Below, one piece after another: positions 1-8,596 of a DNA stretch of 64,000 nt. Positions within the stretch are counted from its first letter, which is position 1. Each line of letters starts with the position of its first letter. The position numbers and the translations under genes are program-made. Under the pieces are notes generated by a model. It worked only from the letters and a program-made list of their open reading frames with translations, ran no database searches and was not told where the DNA came from. The stretch comes from Bacteroidales bacterium (GTDB lineage: Bacteria > Bacteroidota > Bacteroidia > Bacteroidales > G3-4614), in NCBI GenBank assembly GCA_015061035.1, contig SUXK01000005.1, positions 103,382-167,381 of the forward strand, read 5' to 3'.

Positions 1-974
1 CCCGCCAATGCCCATAGTTTCATTGATGCAATGTTAAGTGTATCGTAGTGAAGTATCACTCCCATATACATCTCCTCTAACACGCGTGATGGGGCGTTAA
101 GAGTTGATATTACAAGATATATAATAAGAGAATAGTAGAGAGGTTTATATCTCCACGTTTTAAGTTCGTAAAAGGGGTGGCGAATAAATGATGAACGCCA
201 AAGATTAAGCACCAATGTAACAATAGCGGTGATAAGAGCCGTCCATATTACAGGAGAGTTAAACCAGTCGTAGAAGTCGCCATATACCATTATAAACACT
301 AACGATAATGCAACTGTACACCACAACAATATGCCCACCCAATCAATACCAAACAGCGGAAGTTTTGGAAGTGTTCTAATAGTACGGAATATGATTATAG
401 TGGTAATTATAACTATCAAAAAGAGTCCTATAACCAAAAGATACATATACTCCCATTTTGCAAAGAAAGCGGTGTATATGGTGGTAATTCCTCCAATCTC
501 AATCATGCCCTGCACAAGTAACTCAATGTAGCAGAAGAATACCGACAAATCGCGTTTTGGAGTGAGCCATAACTGAATGGCGGAGTTGCACCCAAACGTA
601 CCCCACATTCTAAATATACCTGTAATAAAGCATACCCCAAACATAAGAGGAACACTTGAAGTGTTTACTACAATAATGTTACCAATGATTATTGTAGAGG
701 AGCAGATAATAAAGGTCTGTTTCAGTGGAAATCTGAACTTCAGCCTAAACATTATGGCAAAGGTTAGAGCAAGTCCTGCCAATGAGGCGTAACCTGCCAT
801 AAGAATATCCTCTCGCATAAGTGCGAGCGAACCGCTCATTTCTCCCAATGCTGCAAGATATACACCTCCTGAAAGTTGAAAAACAATAACAAAGGCAATT
901 ATTATCCAAGGGCGTATCTTCTCTGGAATAAAATTGCGAAATTCAGGAAGTGAAAAGGGTGGAATCTCGTGCAT
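1..974 (-). CDS. MFS efflux transporter, 3' end outside window
   Basis: The reverse strand is open from an ATG at 974 to the left edge, giving about 324 N-terminal residues. The product starts MHEIPPFSLPEF and then has successive hydrophobic helices separated by short basic loops, as in drug:H+ antiporters of the major facilitator superfamily (DHA2/EmrB-like). The start lies 6 bp after the stop of the HlyD-type gene, and a TolC-type gene comes before that, so this is inferred to be the inner-membrane pump of a tripartite efflux system. The C-terminus is outside the window. The substrate cannot be told. Confidence 0.8.
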   Translation of the reverse strand, partial: MHEIPPFSLPEFRNFIPEKIRPWIIIAFVIVFQLSGGVYLAALGEMSGSLALMREDILMAGYASLAGLALTFAIMFRLKFRFPLKQTFIICSSTIIIGNIIVVNTSSVPLMFGVCFITGIFRMWGTFGCNSAIQLWLTPKRDLSVFFCYIELLVQGMIEIGGITTIYTAFFAKWEYMYLLVIGLFLIVIITTIIIFRTIRTLPKLPLFGIDWVGILLWCTVALSLVFIMVYGDFYDWFNSPVIWTALITAIVTLVLNLWRSSFIRHPFYELKTWRYKPLYYSLIIYLVISTLNAPSRVLEEMYMGVILHYDTLNIASMKLWALA

Positions 975-980
975 AATTTA

Positions 981-2015
981 TTAGTAATTAACTATACATT
1001 CGGCATTCATTCCTGCTCTTAAACGAGCCATATCATCTGCTTTGTTATCATCGGTAAAGATGATTTTCACTGGGATACGTTGTTCAATCTTTACAAAGTT
1101 CCCTGCTGAGTTGTCTTGAGGAAGGAGTGAGAAACTTGCTCCAGTTGCCTGAGATACTGACTCTACAACTCCCTTAAACACTACATCGGGAACAGCATCA
1201 ACCTCAATCTCCACTTCGTTGCCAACTGATATGTTTGCAGTTTGAGTCTCTTTGTAGTTTGCAATTACCCATTTTGAACCACTATCAACTAAGTCGGTAA
1301 TAGTTTGCCCTGGCTGTATAAGTTGTCCAACTTGAATCTTTTTTCGGCCTGTAACACCATCGCAGGGGGCAATAATAACGGTGTAAGAGAGGTTTAGTTT
1401 TGCTAAATCCAAAGCAGCCTCTGCCAAACGAATGGCAGCCTCAGTTTGGTTAAGTCTATCTCCTTGCTCAGCCTTGACAAGGACGGTTGATTGACGCTGA
1501 CTCTTTAATGCCTCGTAGCGTTGTTTAAGAGCAATATAATTTGTCTCCATAGCATCAAATTGTTGTTTTGTTACAGCATCATTCTCAAACAAATTCTTAT
1601 AACGGATATAATCTCTTTCGGCATTCTCCATACGCACCTTTGCCTCTGCAACAGCAGCATCACCCGCCTCAATATTACTTGAAGTGGTATTTATTGCAGT
1701 AGCCATTGCCGATTTCCCCGAAACTGCATTATAGTAGTCTGCTTCGGCTTGTGCCAAACGGAAACGAAACTCCGAATCCTCAATAATGGCAAGAGTGTCG
1801 CCCTTCTTAAACTCTTGATACTCATCAAAACGAATCTCTTTAATAAATCCCTGAACTCGCGAGTTTACAGGAATAATATGTTGTTTTACTTGAGCATTGT
1901 CGGTAAACTCAACACTACCCAAATGAATAAATCTACTTGCAACCCATGTCAATCCTAAAATTAAACATGTAAGAACAACAATATTAAAAATCAGTTTTTT
2001 GCTTTTCTTATTCAT
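981..2015 (-). CDS. HlyD/EmrA-family membrane fusion protein
   Basis: This 344-residue periplasmic adaptor would link an inner-membrane pump to an outer-membrane channel. One N-terminal membrane anchor (about residues 9-28) is followed by a lipoyl-like half motif (about 45-75), a long alpha-helical hairpin (about 85-200), the second lipoyl half with the typical IIAPCDGVTGRK stretch (about 215-225) and a beta-barrel domain to the end. Length and domain order match EmrA/HlyD proteins. It lies 31 bp after the TolC-like gene and 6 bp before the MFS gene in one operon. An AraC regulator stands opposite and may control it (inference). Confidence 0.9.
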   Translation of the reverse strand: MNKKSKKLIFNIVVLTCLILGLTWVASRFIHLGSVEFTDNAQVKQHIIPVNSRVQGFIKEIRFDEYQEFKKGDTLAIIEDSEFRFRLAQAEADYYNAVSGKSAMATAINTTSSNIEAGDAAVAEAKVRMENAERDYIRYKNLFENDAVTKQQFDAMETNYIALKQRYEALKSQRQSTVLVKAEQGDRLNQTEAAIRLAEAALDLAKLNLSYTVIIAPCDGVTGRKKIQVGQLIQPGQTITDLVDSGSKWVIANYKETQTANISVGNEVEIEVDAVPDVVFKGVVESVSQATGASFSLLPQDNSAGNFVKIEQRIPVKIIFTDDNKADDMARLRAGMNAECIVNY

Positions 2016-2046
2016 AATTTTTATCTATTTCTTTGTAAAAAATCTA

Positions 2047-3360
2047 CTATAAACTACCTGCTATCTTGCCTAACTTATAATACTTAAACAAGATATTTAT
2101 TTTTGCATTTGCAACCTCTAACTCAGCATCCAATTTCTGATTACTTGCATCTAACATCTCAGTAATAAGCACCAATCCATTTGAGTAACGCTCGTTAATT
2201 ACTGAGTAATTCTCAGTTGCAAGTTGCAATGATTTTACCTGAGTGGCATATATCGTAAATGCCTCTTCAAACTCAATGTATGCCTCTTTAATGGCACTCT
2301 CTAAATTGTCTTTTGCAATCTCCTCTTCCCAACGGGCCTTAGTGGTTGCAAGAGAGGCTATGCTACGTTTTTTATTTGTCTTATATGCCGAAGACAGGTT
2401 GTACTTAATACCTATACCCACATACCAATAGTTTAGGTTTTTGTCTATAGGAGGCACCTCAATAGTAATTGGTCCATCTAACTTGTCGGCAGCAAAAAGA
2501 GCAATTGAGGGAATCATCTCACTACGAACAACCTTCTCGTTTTTCTCCGATAGTTTAACTCCAGTCTCTGCCATTTTTAAAATAGGAGAAGAGATGTTTG
2601 CACTCTCTTGCCAATACTCCTCTCCGGCAACTTGTGGCATAACTTCCAATATACGAGCATCGGGAATAATTACTGTTGTGTAGGGTAAATCAACTAAGGT
2701 AGTAAGTTTGTTATTTACCACTGCGGAGCGGTTTTGTGTTTGAGTGAGTGCAAGTTGAAGAGATTGTAACATCAATTCATAACGAGTAATATCGTTTTTA
2801 AGAGCCAACCCCTCATTTTTACGTGCGGTAATCTCTTTTACAACCTTTTCGGTCTGCTCAATATTCTTTTTATAGACCTCTGCTTCGTTTGCCAAACGTG
2901 CCAACTCAAGGTAGTATCCTGCTGCCAAGAAACGAACATCAATCCTGTTCCTTTCAGCATCCTGTAACGATAGTTGGTGTTTAAGTTTTGAAGCCTCTAT
3001 TGAGTTTTGAATTGCTCCACCAGCGTATATAACTTGCGATGCCTCAATAGCAAAGTTGTTGCCAAGATGAGGCATATCCTCATTTCTTCCGTTTTTGAAA
3101 TTACGATCGGCAAGCCAGATGTTCCCTAAATAACTTGCCGAGAGCGAGAGGTCAATCTCAGGCAATCTCATATTCTTTGCAACACGTATCTCCTCTTCTT
3201 CCTGTGCAGCAGCAATCTCGTATGCCTTCACACTTTTACTTCGTGAATCGGCAAGAGAAAAGAGTTCATCAATAGAGATGGTAATTGAATCTTGTACTGC
3301 CTTTACCTCTGGTGTGAAAACAAACGTAAAGAGCAATAGCCATAACAATAGTTTCTTCAT
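2047..3360 (-). CDS. TolC-family outer-membrane efflux protein
   Basis: A 437-residue outer-membrane channel protein. A signal peptide (about residues 1-21, ending VKA) precedes two similar long-helix halves rich in Ala, Glu and Leu, the pattern of the OEP/TolC family. It is the first gene of the efflux operon, followed by the HlyD adaptor and the MFS pump. A weak -7-like box (GACCTTTG on the minus strand, 3445-3452) lies upstream, and the divergent AraC gene starts about 216 bp away. Family assignment is firm; the exported compound is unknown. Confidence 0.9.
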   Translation of the reverse strand: MKKLLLWLLLFTFVFTPEVKAVQDSITISIDELFSLADSRSKSVKAYEIAAAQEEEEIRVAKNMRLPEIDLSLSASYLGNIWLADRNFKNGRNEDMPHLGNNFAIEASQVIYAGGAIQNSIEASKLKHQLSLQDAERNRIDVRFLAAGYYLELARLANEAEVYKKNIEQTEKVVKEITARKNEGLALKNDITRYELMLQSLQLALTQTQNRSAVVNNKLTTLVDLPYTTVIIPDARILEVMPQVAGEEYWQESANISSPILKMAETGVKLSEKNEKVVRSEMIPSIALFAADKLDGPITIEVPPIDKNLNYWYVGIGIKYNLSSAYKTNKKRSIASLATTKARWEEEIAKDNLESAIKEAYIEFEEAFTIYATQVKSLQLATENYSVINERYSNGLVLITEMLDASNQKLDAELEVANAKINILFKYYKLGKIAGSL

Positions 3361-3503
3361 ATTAAGAGTTTAAAATTTATATATCTAAACGGGTGACGAA
3401 ATGTGAGTAAAAAAAAGAAAAATATCCCCTTTTTAAAATTGTTGCAAAGGTCGCAAAAAAGCCTCAAAAACCACATTGCTCAAAATATACAAAATTGGTT
3501 TAA

Positions 3504-3535
3504 TTTGAACATTTAAATAAATAATATTACCTTTG
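3504..3535 (+). promoter_or_regulatory. Promoter of the AraC-type regulator
   Basis: TTTG at 3504-3507 and TACCTTTG at 3528-3535 are 20 nt apart and match the Bacteroidetes -33/-7 consensus. The start codon is about 40 nt downstream. The site lies in the divergent region shared with the efflux operon. Confidence 0.6.
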
Positions 3536-3576
3536 TATGGGAGTTGTGAGAGTAAATAAATAGGTTATAAAAGAAT

Positions 3577-4479
3577 ATGAAACAGCATCTATATATTAAG
3601 AATATCTCAGACGTAAGTAGGAGTGGAGGGGTAAAAGAGTATATGAGCGGAATGTTAGGAAGTTCCTTTATAACTCCTCGTAATAATCCTCTTGATCAGA
3701 CTCCTGCGGTATATATAAATGCAAATATCACACTCTTTGTGCTAAGTGGCAAAGCAGAGTTTTTGATAAACTATACCACTCATAAAGTGAGAGAAAGAGA
3801 TATAGTAATGCTATCTCCTGCACATCTTGTAACATTAACAAACCTAACTGACGATTTTAGGGCGGAGGTTCTCTTTGTGAGTAGAGAGTTTATGGAGAGT
3901 ATGGACCCTGTTGATATAATCTCAGTTCGCACCAGATATGGGGTAAAACTATACTCTCAACCAGTAATAAACTTCACGCTCCAAGAGGTAGAGTTTATGA
4001 TGCAACGCCTCACGCTATTTAAGCAAGTGTTGAATAACTTACAACACCACTATTATAACGAAACGGTATTGAGTACACTCATTCTCTTTTTCCTTGATTT
4101 AAGTAACATAATAGAGCAAAAGCATCTGCAAGTAGGTGAGGCTCTGCCACGTAGGGAGTATATAACAAATATGTTTATGGAACTCCTCTCGGCAAATTAT
4201 CGCACACAACACTCTGTTGCTTTCTATGCCTCAAAACTCAATATCACATCGCACTATCTGACGCTTGTGGTAAAGCAGGTAACAGGGCAAACCGTTTGCG
4301 ATTTTATATACGAAATGCTATACAGTAGGGCAAGAGCATTATTGCAAGAGAACAAAATGAGTATTCAGGAGATAGCCTCATATCTTCACTTCTCCGACCA
4401 ATCCTCATTCGGAAAATTCTTTCATCGCCATTCAGGATTATCCCCAAAGGAGTATCGTCTAAAACAGTTAGAGAAATAG
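3577..4479 (+). CDS. AraC-family transcriptional regulator
   Basis: A 300-residue regulator. The N-terminal half (about 30-140) looks like a cupin-type sensor domain. The C-terminal 95 residues contain the two helix-turn-helix motifs of the AraC/XylS family, with the second ending SDQSSFGKFFHRHSGLSPKEY. It is divergently transcribed from the TolC-HlyD-MFS operon, an arrangement often seen for a regulator of the adjacent pump; that link is an inference. It converges with the SpmA/B-like gene with only 6 bp between stops. Confidence 0.9.
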   Translation: MKQHLYIKNISDVSRSGGVKEYMSGMLGSSFITPRNNPLDQTPAVYINANITLFVLSGKAEFLINYTTHKVRERDIVMLSPAHLVTLTNLTDDFRAEVLFVSREFMESMDPVDIISVRTRYGVKLYSQPVINFTLQEVEFMMQRLTLFKQVLNNLQHHYYNETVLSTLILFFLDLSNIIEQKHLQVGEALPRREYITNMFMELLSANYRTQHSVAFYASKLNITSHYLTLVVKQVTGQTVCDFIYEMLYSRARALLQENKMSIQEIASYLHFSDQSSFGKFFHRHSGLSPKEYRLKQLEK

Positions 4480-4485
4480 AGGCTC

Positions 4486-5718
4486 TTATCCAAAGAAAAT
4501 GTACGCCATAAATATGGCGGCAACGATACCTATAAAGTCGGCAACAAGACCAATCCCTGCGGCATAACGGCTGTTTTTAATACCAACCGAACCAAAATAG
4601 ACGGCAAGTATGTAAAGTGTGGTATCGGTAGAACCCTGAATGGTAGAGGCTACACGAGCAACAAAAGAGTCGGCTCCGTATGTAGCCATTGCATCAACCA
4701 TCATACCTCTTGCTCCACTACCGCTTAGCGGTTTCATAAGTGCGGTGGGTATAGCTCCAACAAAGTCGGTATCAATACCACAAGCGGCAACTATGTAGGT
4801 TATTCCATCGGTTAAAAAATCCATTGCTCCAGATGCTCTGAACATTGCAATGGCAACCAACATTGCAATAAGGTAGGGGATAATAGTAACAGCAGTTTTA
4901 AATCCCTCTTTTGCTCCGTCAATAAATGCTTCATAAACATTTATCTTTTTTCTGACACCTGCCACTAAAAAGAGTACTATAATTGTAAAGAGCAACATAT
5001 TTGCTCCAACGGTAGAGTAGAGCGAAACCTTTTCTGCTGGTAAATTCATAAAGAATACCAACAAGCCTCCCATAATGGCGGTGGCAATAGTTACGGTAGA
5101 TATTATAACTCTGTCAAAAATATTTATTCGTTGCTTTATGCAGGTGATTATCAATCCAGCAAGAGTTGTAATGTATGTAGCAAGTAGAATAGGTAAAAAC
5201 ACGTCCGATGGGTTTCCTGCTCCCATTTGCGCCCTGTAAACCATTACGCTTATAGGTATAAGTGTAAGTCCTGTGGTATTAAGTACAAGGAACATTATCA
5301 TTGCATCAGTTGCTCTCTCCTTTTGGGTGTTCAACTCCTGCATCTCCTTCATTGCTTTGAGACCAAGAGGAGTTGCTGCGTTATCCAGCCCCAGCATATT
5401 TGCCGAGAAGTTCATAAATATTGAGCCAAATATCGGACTATCTTTTGGTAGCGATGGGAATAGTCTTGAGAAAAACGGCGATACCCAACGGGCAAATATT
5501 GAGATAATGCCTCCGCGTTCTCCGATCTTCATCAAACCAAGCCATAGCGACAACACTCCAGTTAACCCAAGAGATATTTCAAATGCGGTTTTTGCCGATG
5601 AGAATGAGGAGTTCATAATCTCTGACCACACATTCACGTCCCCCATAAAGATACTCTTTATGAGTGCTACTGCAAAAGCAATAAAGAAGAACGATATCCA
5701 GATATAATTAAGTACCAT
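4486..5718 (-). CDS. Fused SpmA/SpmB-like nucleoside-recognition membrane protein
   Basis: A 410-residue polytopic membrane protein with about ten predicted helices. Two nucleoside-recognition (Gate) type segments are visible: an N-terminal half with NMLGLDNAATPLGLKAM (about 105-125), typical of SpmA, and a C-terminal half with MKPLSGSGARGMM and GSTDTTLYILAVYFGS (about 325-375), typical of SpmB. In Bacillus these are two spore-maturation proteins; in Bacteroidetes they are usually one fused protein whose role is not known. It lies 3 bp downstream of malQ on the same strand, so the two are probably cotranscribed. Confidence 0.85.
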   Translation of the reverse strand: MVLNYIWISFFFIAFAVALIKSIFMGDVNVWSEIMNSSFSSAKTAFEISLGLTGVLSLWLGLMKIGERGGIISIFARWVSPFFSRLFPSLPKDSPIFGSIFMNFSANMLGLDNAATPLGLKAMKEMQELNTQKERATDAMIMFLVLNTTGLTLIPISVMVYRAQMGAGNPSDVFLPILLATYITTLAGLIITCIKQRINIFDRVIISTVTIATAIMGGLLVFFMNLPAEKVSLYSTVGANMLLFTIIVLFLVAGVRKKINVYEAFIDGAKEGFKTAVTIIPYLIAMLVAIAMFRASGAMDFLTDGITYIVAACGIDTDFVGAIPTALMKPLSGSGARGMMVDAMATYGADSFVARVASTIQGSTDTTLYILAVYFGSVGIKNSRYAAGIGLVADFIGIVAAIFMAYIFFG

Positions 5719-5721
5719 AAA

Positions 5722-8376
5722 TTAACCTCTTCCTGAATTATCAATTAAGGTACGTAGTTTAGATGTGAATCCCTCGTTTGCCATAAGTTGCTCAATTGTT
5801 ACGTGCATTCTGTAACGCCAGTGATGACGTGCAACGGCAGGTATGTTTATACGCTCTGCCTCAACATCTGAGAAACGGATATTTTCATCAATCGACAACC
5901 AATCCTGAAACGAAAGTATTGTCAAAAGTGATGGGCTGTAAAGGTGTCGGCAAACAACCTCTTCGCAAATGTCTGCACTTGCAACGTGAGGTGTTGCTCC
6001 TCCGTGATTTAATATTGTGCGGTAGTAGTGGTCGGTAACTTCGGGGTTCTCCTCCCACCAGCCTCTGAGGGTTGACATATCGTGTGTTGAGATTGAACAT
6101 ACCGAACGCAACGGGTAGTAATATGTATTGCCAAACTCTTGATATGGAGCCTTTGGCATACGCTCAATCTCTAAACTCAAAATCTGTAACTGATTCATCA
6201 CCCAAGGCACACACTCAGGTACCATACCCAAGTCCTCGCCACATGCCAACATTGGGGTACATTGAGTAAGCATAGGCAACTTTTTCATTGCCTGTTTATA
6301 CCAGAACTCGCTATGGCGGTGGTAATAGTAGTAGTCATAGAGAGCGTTAAAAGCGTTCTGCTCAGCAGTTGTAAGTTGCTTGTATATATAGTCGTTTTGA
6401 ACGCAAATGCGTGGATGATAAAGATTTGTGTCGTTGCGGTCAGGTACAAAAAGTACATTGCTGATAAGAGAATATACTCCCTCTCTAATCTCCTCGCTGC
6501 ATCCGTTGTGCCAGCACCAACTCTCCACTTTGCGTTGGGTATCAAACTCAGGACGTAACTCCCAGCGTCCCGATGCAAGAGGAAGCAAGAAGGTCTCTTT
6601 TACAAAATCAGAGTTCTCTCCAAAAATATCAGATAAAATCTCATCATCAATAAAAGGCGTTGTCATAAATTGAGGGCGGAACTCAAGTCCGTAACCTGCA
6701 ATCTCTTCTGTTGTCATACCCTTTGCAGGAACAAACTGACCTAACAGTCCATGTACCGAGTGAGTTGGAATCTCCCAAATACGGAAGAAACCAAGTATGT
6801 GATCAATGCGGTAGGCGGTAAAATATTCGCTCATCTTGCCAAATCTCTTACGCCACCAAGCGTAGCCGTCTTTCTCCATAACATCCCAGTTATAGGTTGG
6901 AAATCCCCAGTTCTGACCATTTGTGGAGAAGGCATCGGGTGGCGCTCCTGCCTGACCGTTCATATTAAAGTAGTGAGGCTCAATCCACGCCTCAACGCTA
7001 CAACGGCTAATTCCAATAGGAATATCGCCCTTTAATATAACATTCTTACTACGTGCAAACTTGCTAACCTCCAATAGTTGAATATGCAAGTTATATTGTA
7101 TATAGTAGTATAGTGCAATAGAAGGATATGCTTCGCTTGTAATAGAACAAAGTTCTTTTATTTTCTCCTCTTCATACACTGCATACTCGCCCCACGCATT
7201 AAAGTCGGGAGTACCATTAATATCTCTTAAATATGAGAAGGCAGCGTATGGCAATAGCCAATGAGAGTTATCTTCAAAGAACTTCTTAAACCCAACCGAA
7301 GCCAAAACCCTCTTTCCGTTCTGGCGGAAAAGAGCCTTGATGTATGCCATTTTGGTGGAGTTTACACCTTCGTAATCAACAAATGGCGAAGCATTTAACT
7401 TTCTACGTTTAACCTCAAATTCGTTAGCAAGGTTTTTATCTCTTAATGTCCCCAACTGCCTAATGTCGAGATACATAGGGTGGAAAGCATAAATAGATAT
7501 ACTGTTATAGGGATAAGAGTCTGTCCATGTGTTGCTTATAGTAGTATCGTTAATGGGCAAAATTTGCACACCCTTTTGGTGAGTATGGGCAGCCCAAGCA
7601 ACAAAATCTTTAAGGTCGCCAAAGTCTCCAACCCCAAAACTGCCCTCGCCACGTAACGAGAATACTGGTATTGCAGTACCAGCAATCTTTCGGTTTAAAC
7701 TATCAAAGAGTGGCTCCATCTCAGGAGAGTAGAAGAGTTCTCCTTCGGCAAGGTCGGTAACATAGAGTTCTCTGTTTTCGCCACGTTCCCACTCAACAAT
7801 AATTCCGTTTTTGTCGATAATTACAAATTTAAACTCATAACGGGCCGCATAGTCGGCACAAATGCCACACTCCCATACAAAGGGGGCAATCTCTTTCATG
7901 GGAACAGGCATCTTCCACCCTCCTAAAATACCCTCTCTGCCACAAATTGCAACACGTCTGCCATTGCCAACATGAGGTACTAATGCTCTGAAAATTGTGT
8001 TGCTTTTGTTTGTATTCGCACTTTTATATGGTACAAAAACTTTATCTCCACTGAACGCAGAACTAAACAGGTATGCAAACTCAGGGAGATCTCGCCATGA
8101 GTCGTTAACATATAGTTTTGAGCTTTTGCTCTCTCTAACCCATATTGAGTGAGTCATAACTCCACTCTCTATGCGAGTACACTCTCCATTCTCATATACA
8201 GCGTATGAGTACTCCAACTTTGAATTGGCAGGAAATCTCTCAATTGCAATGACACCACTCCAAGTAGCATCGTTATAACTGTTCAAAAAAAGAGGAGCAA
8301 TATCGCTGTCTTTAAAAACAACAGCAATCACCTCATCACCTTTAGTGCGATACTCAATTTTAAACTCTATTGTCAT
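5722..8376 (-). CDS. malQ: 4-alpha-glucanotransferase (amylomaltase, GH77)
   Basis: This enzyme transfers alpha-1,4-glucan segments between maltodextrins and releases glucose in cytoplasmic starch or glycogen metabolism. The 884 residues begin with two starch-binding-like beta modules (about 1-230), including GGWKMPVPM, followed by the GH77 barrel. The expected catalytic nucleophile is Asp525 in YRIDHILGF and the acid/base is Glu714 in GEDLGMVPE; the conserved STHDMSTLRGWW follows. The ATG at 8376 was chosen over an upstream in-frame TTG at 8412 because homologous proteins start just before the first beta module. Large two-module MalQ proteins are usual in Bacteroidales. Confidence 0.93.
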   Translation of the reverse strand: MTIEFKIEYRTKGDEVIAVVFKDSDIAPLFLNSYNDATWSGVIAIERFPANSKLEYSYAVYENGECTRIESGVMTHSIWVRESKSSKLYVNDSWRDLPEFAYLFSSAFSGDKVFVPYKSANTNKSNTIFRALVPHVGNGRRVAICGREGILGGWKMPVPMKEIAPFVWECGICADYAARYEFKFVIIDKNGIIVEWERGENRELYVTDLAEGELFYSPEMEPLFDSLNRKIAGTAIPVFSLRGEGSFGVGDFGDLKDFVAWAAHTHQKGVQILPINDTTISNTWTDSYPYNSISIYAFHPMYLDIRQLGTLRDKNLANEFEVKRRKLNASPFVDYEGVNSTKMAYIKALFRQNGKRVLASVGFKKFFEDNSHWLLPYAAFSYLRDINGTPDFNAWGEYAVYEEEKIKELCSITSEAYPSIALYYYIQYNLHIQLLEVSKFARSKNVILKGDIPIGISRCSVEAWIEPHYFNMNGQAGAPPDAFSTNGQNWGFPTYNWDVMEKDGYAWWRKRFGKMSEYFTAYRIDHILGFFRIWEIPTHSVHGLLGQFVPAKGMTTEEIAGYGLEFRPQFMTTPFIDDEILSDIFGENSDFVKETFLLPLASGRWELRPEFDTQRKVESWCWHNGCSEEIREGVYSLISNVLFVPDRNDTNLYHPRICVQNDYIYKQLTTAEQNAFNALYDYYYYHRHSEFWYKQAMKKLPMLTQCTPMLACGEDLGMVPECVPWVMNQLQILSLEIERMPKAPYQEFGNTYYYPLRSVCSISTHDMSTLRGWWEENPEVTDHYYRTILNHGGATPHVASADICEEVVCRHLYSPSLLTILSFQDWLSIDENIRFSDVEAERINIPAVARHHWRYRMHVTIEQLMANEGFTSKLRTLIDNSGRG

Positions 8377-8491
8377 CTCTAAATTATATATCGTAAAAGA
8401 GGATAAATTCAAATATTTATTACAAACTCTTTCAAAGATATTATTTATTTTTCATCTATGCTCAATTTGTCTTAAAAAAACGTCACATTTG

Positions 8492-8522
8492 ATTGATTTA
8501 TTAAATAAAAGAGATATTTTTG
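8492..8522 (+). promoter_or_regulatory. Promoter of the GH123/DUF4091-like lipoprotein gene
   Basis: ATTG at 8492-8495 and TATTTTTG at 8515-8522 are 19 nt apart and fit the Bacteroidetes promoter. The expected transcript start lies about 15 nt upstream of the 12-bp tandem repeat, so that repeat would be in the 5' leader. Confidence 0.55.
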
Positions 8523-8542
8523 TAGAGATAATAAATCACTCG

Positions 8543-8578
8543 ATGTCGGAATAAATGTCGGAATAAATGTCGGAATAA
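8543..8578 (+). repeat. Three tandem 12-bp units, each Met-Ser-Glu-stop
   Basis: The unit ATGTCGGAATAA occurs three times without interruption (8543-8554, 8555-8566, 8567-8578). Each unit is a complete minimal reading frame (Met-Ser-Glu-stop). The block lies between the likely promoter and the start codon of the lipoprotein gene at 8597. Confidence 0.9.
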
Positions 8579-8596
8579 ACTTAAAACAAAAGATAT

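Noticed and set aside
5273-5707. 144-codon plus-strand frame
   Set aside because: Antisense to the SpmA/B-like gene, with no family features.
8543-8578. Short CRISPR array
   Set aside because: The units are directly adjacent with no spacers; no cas genes are present in the window.
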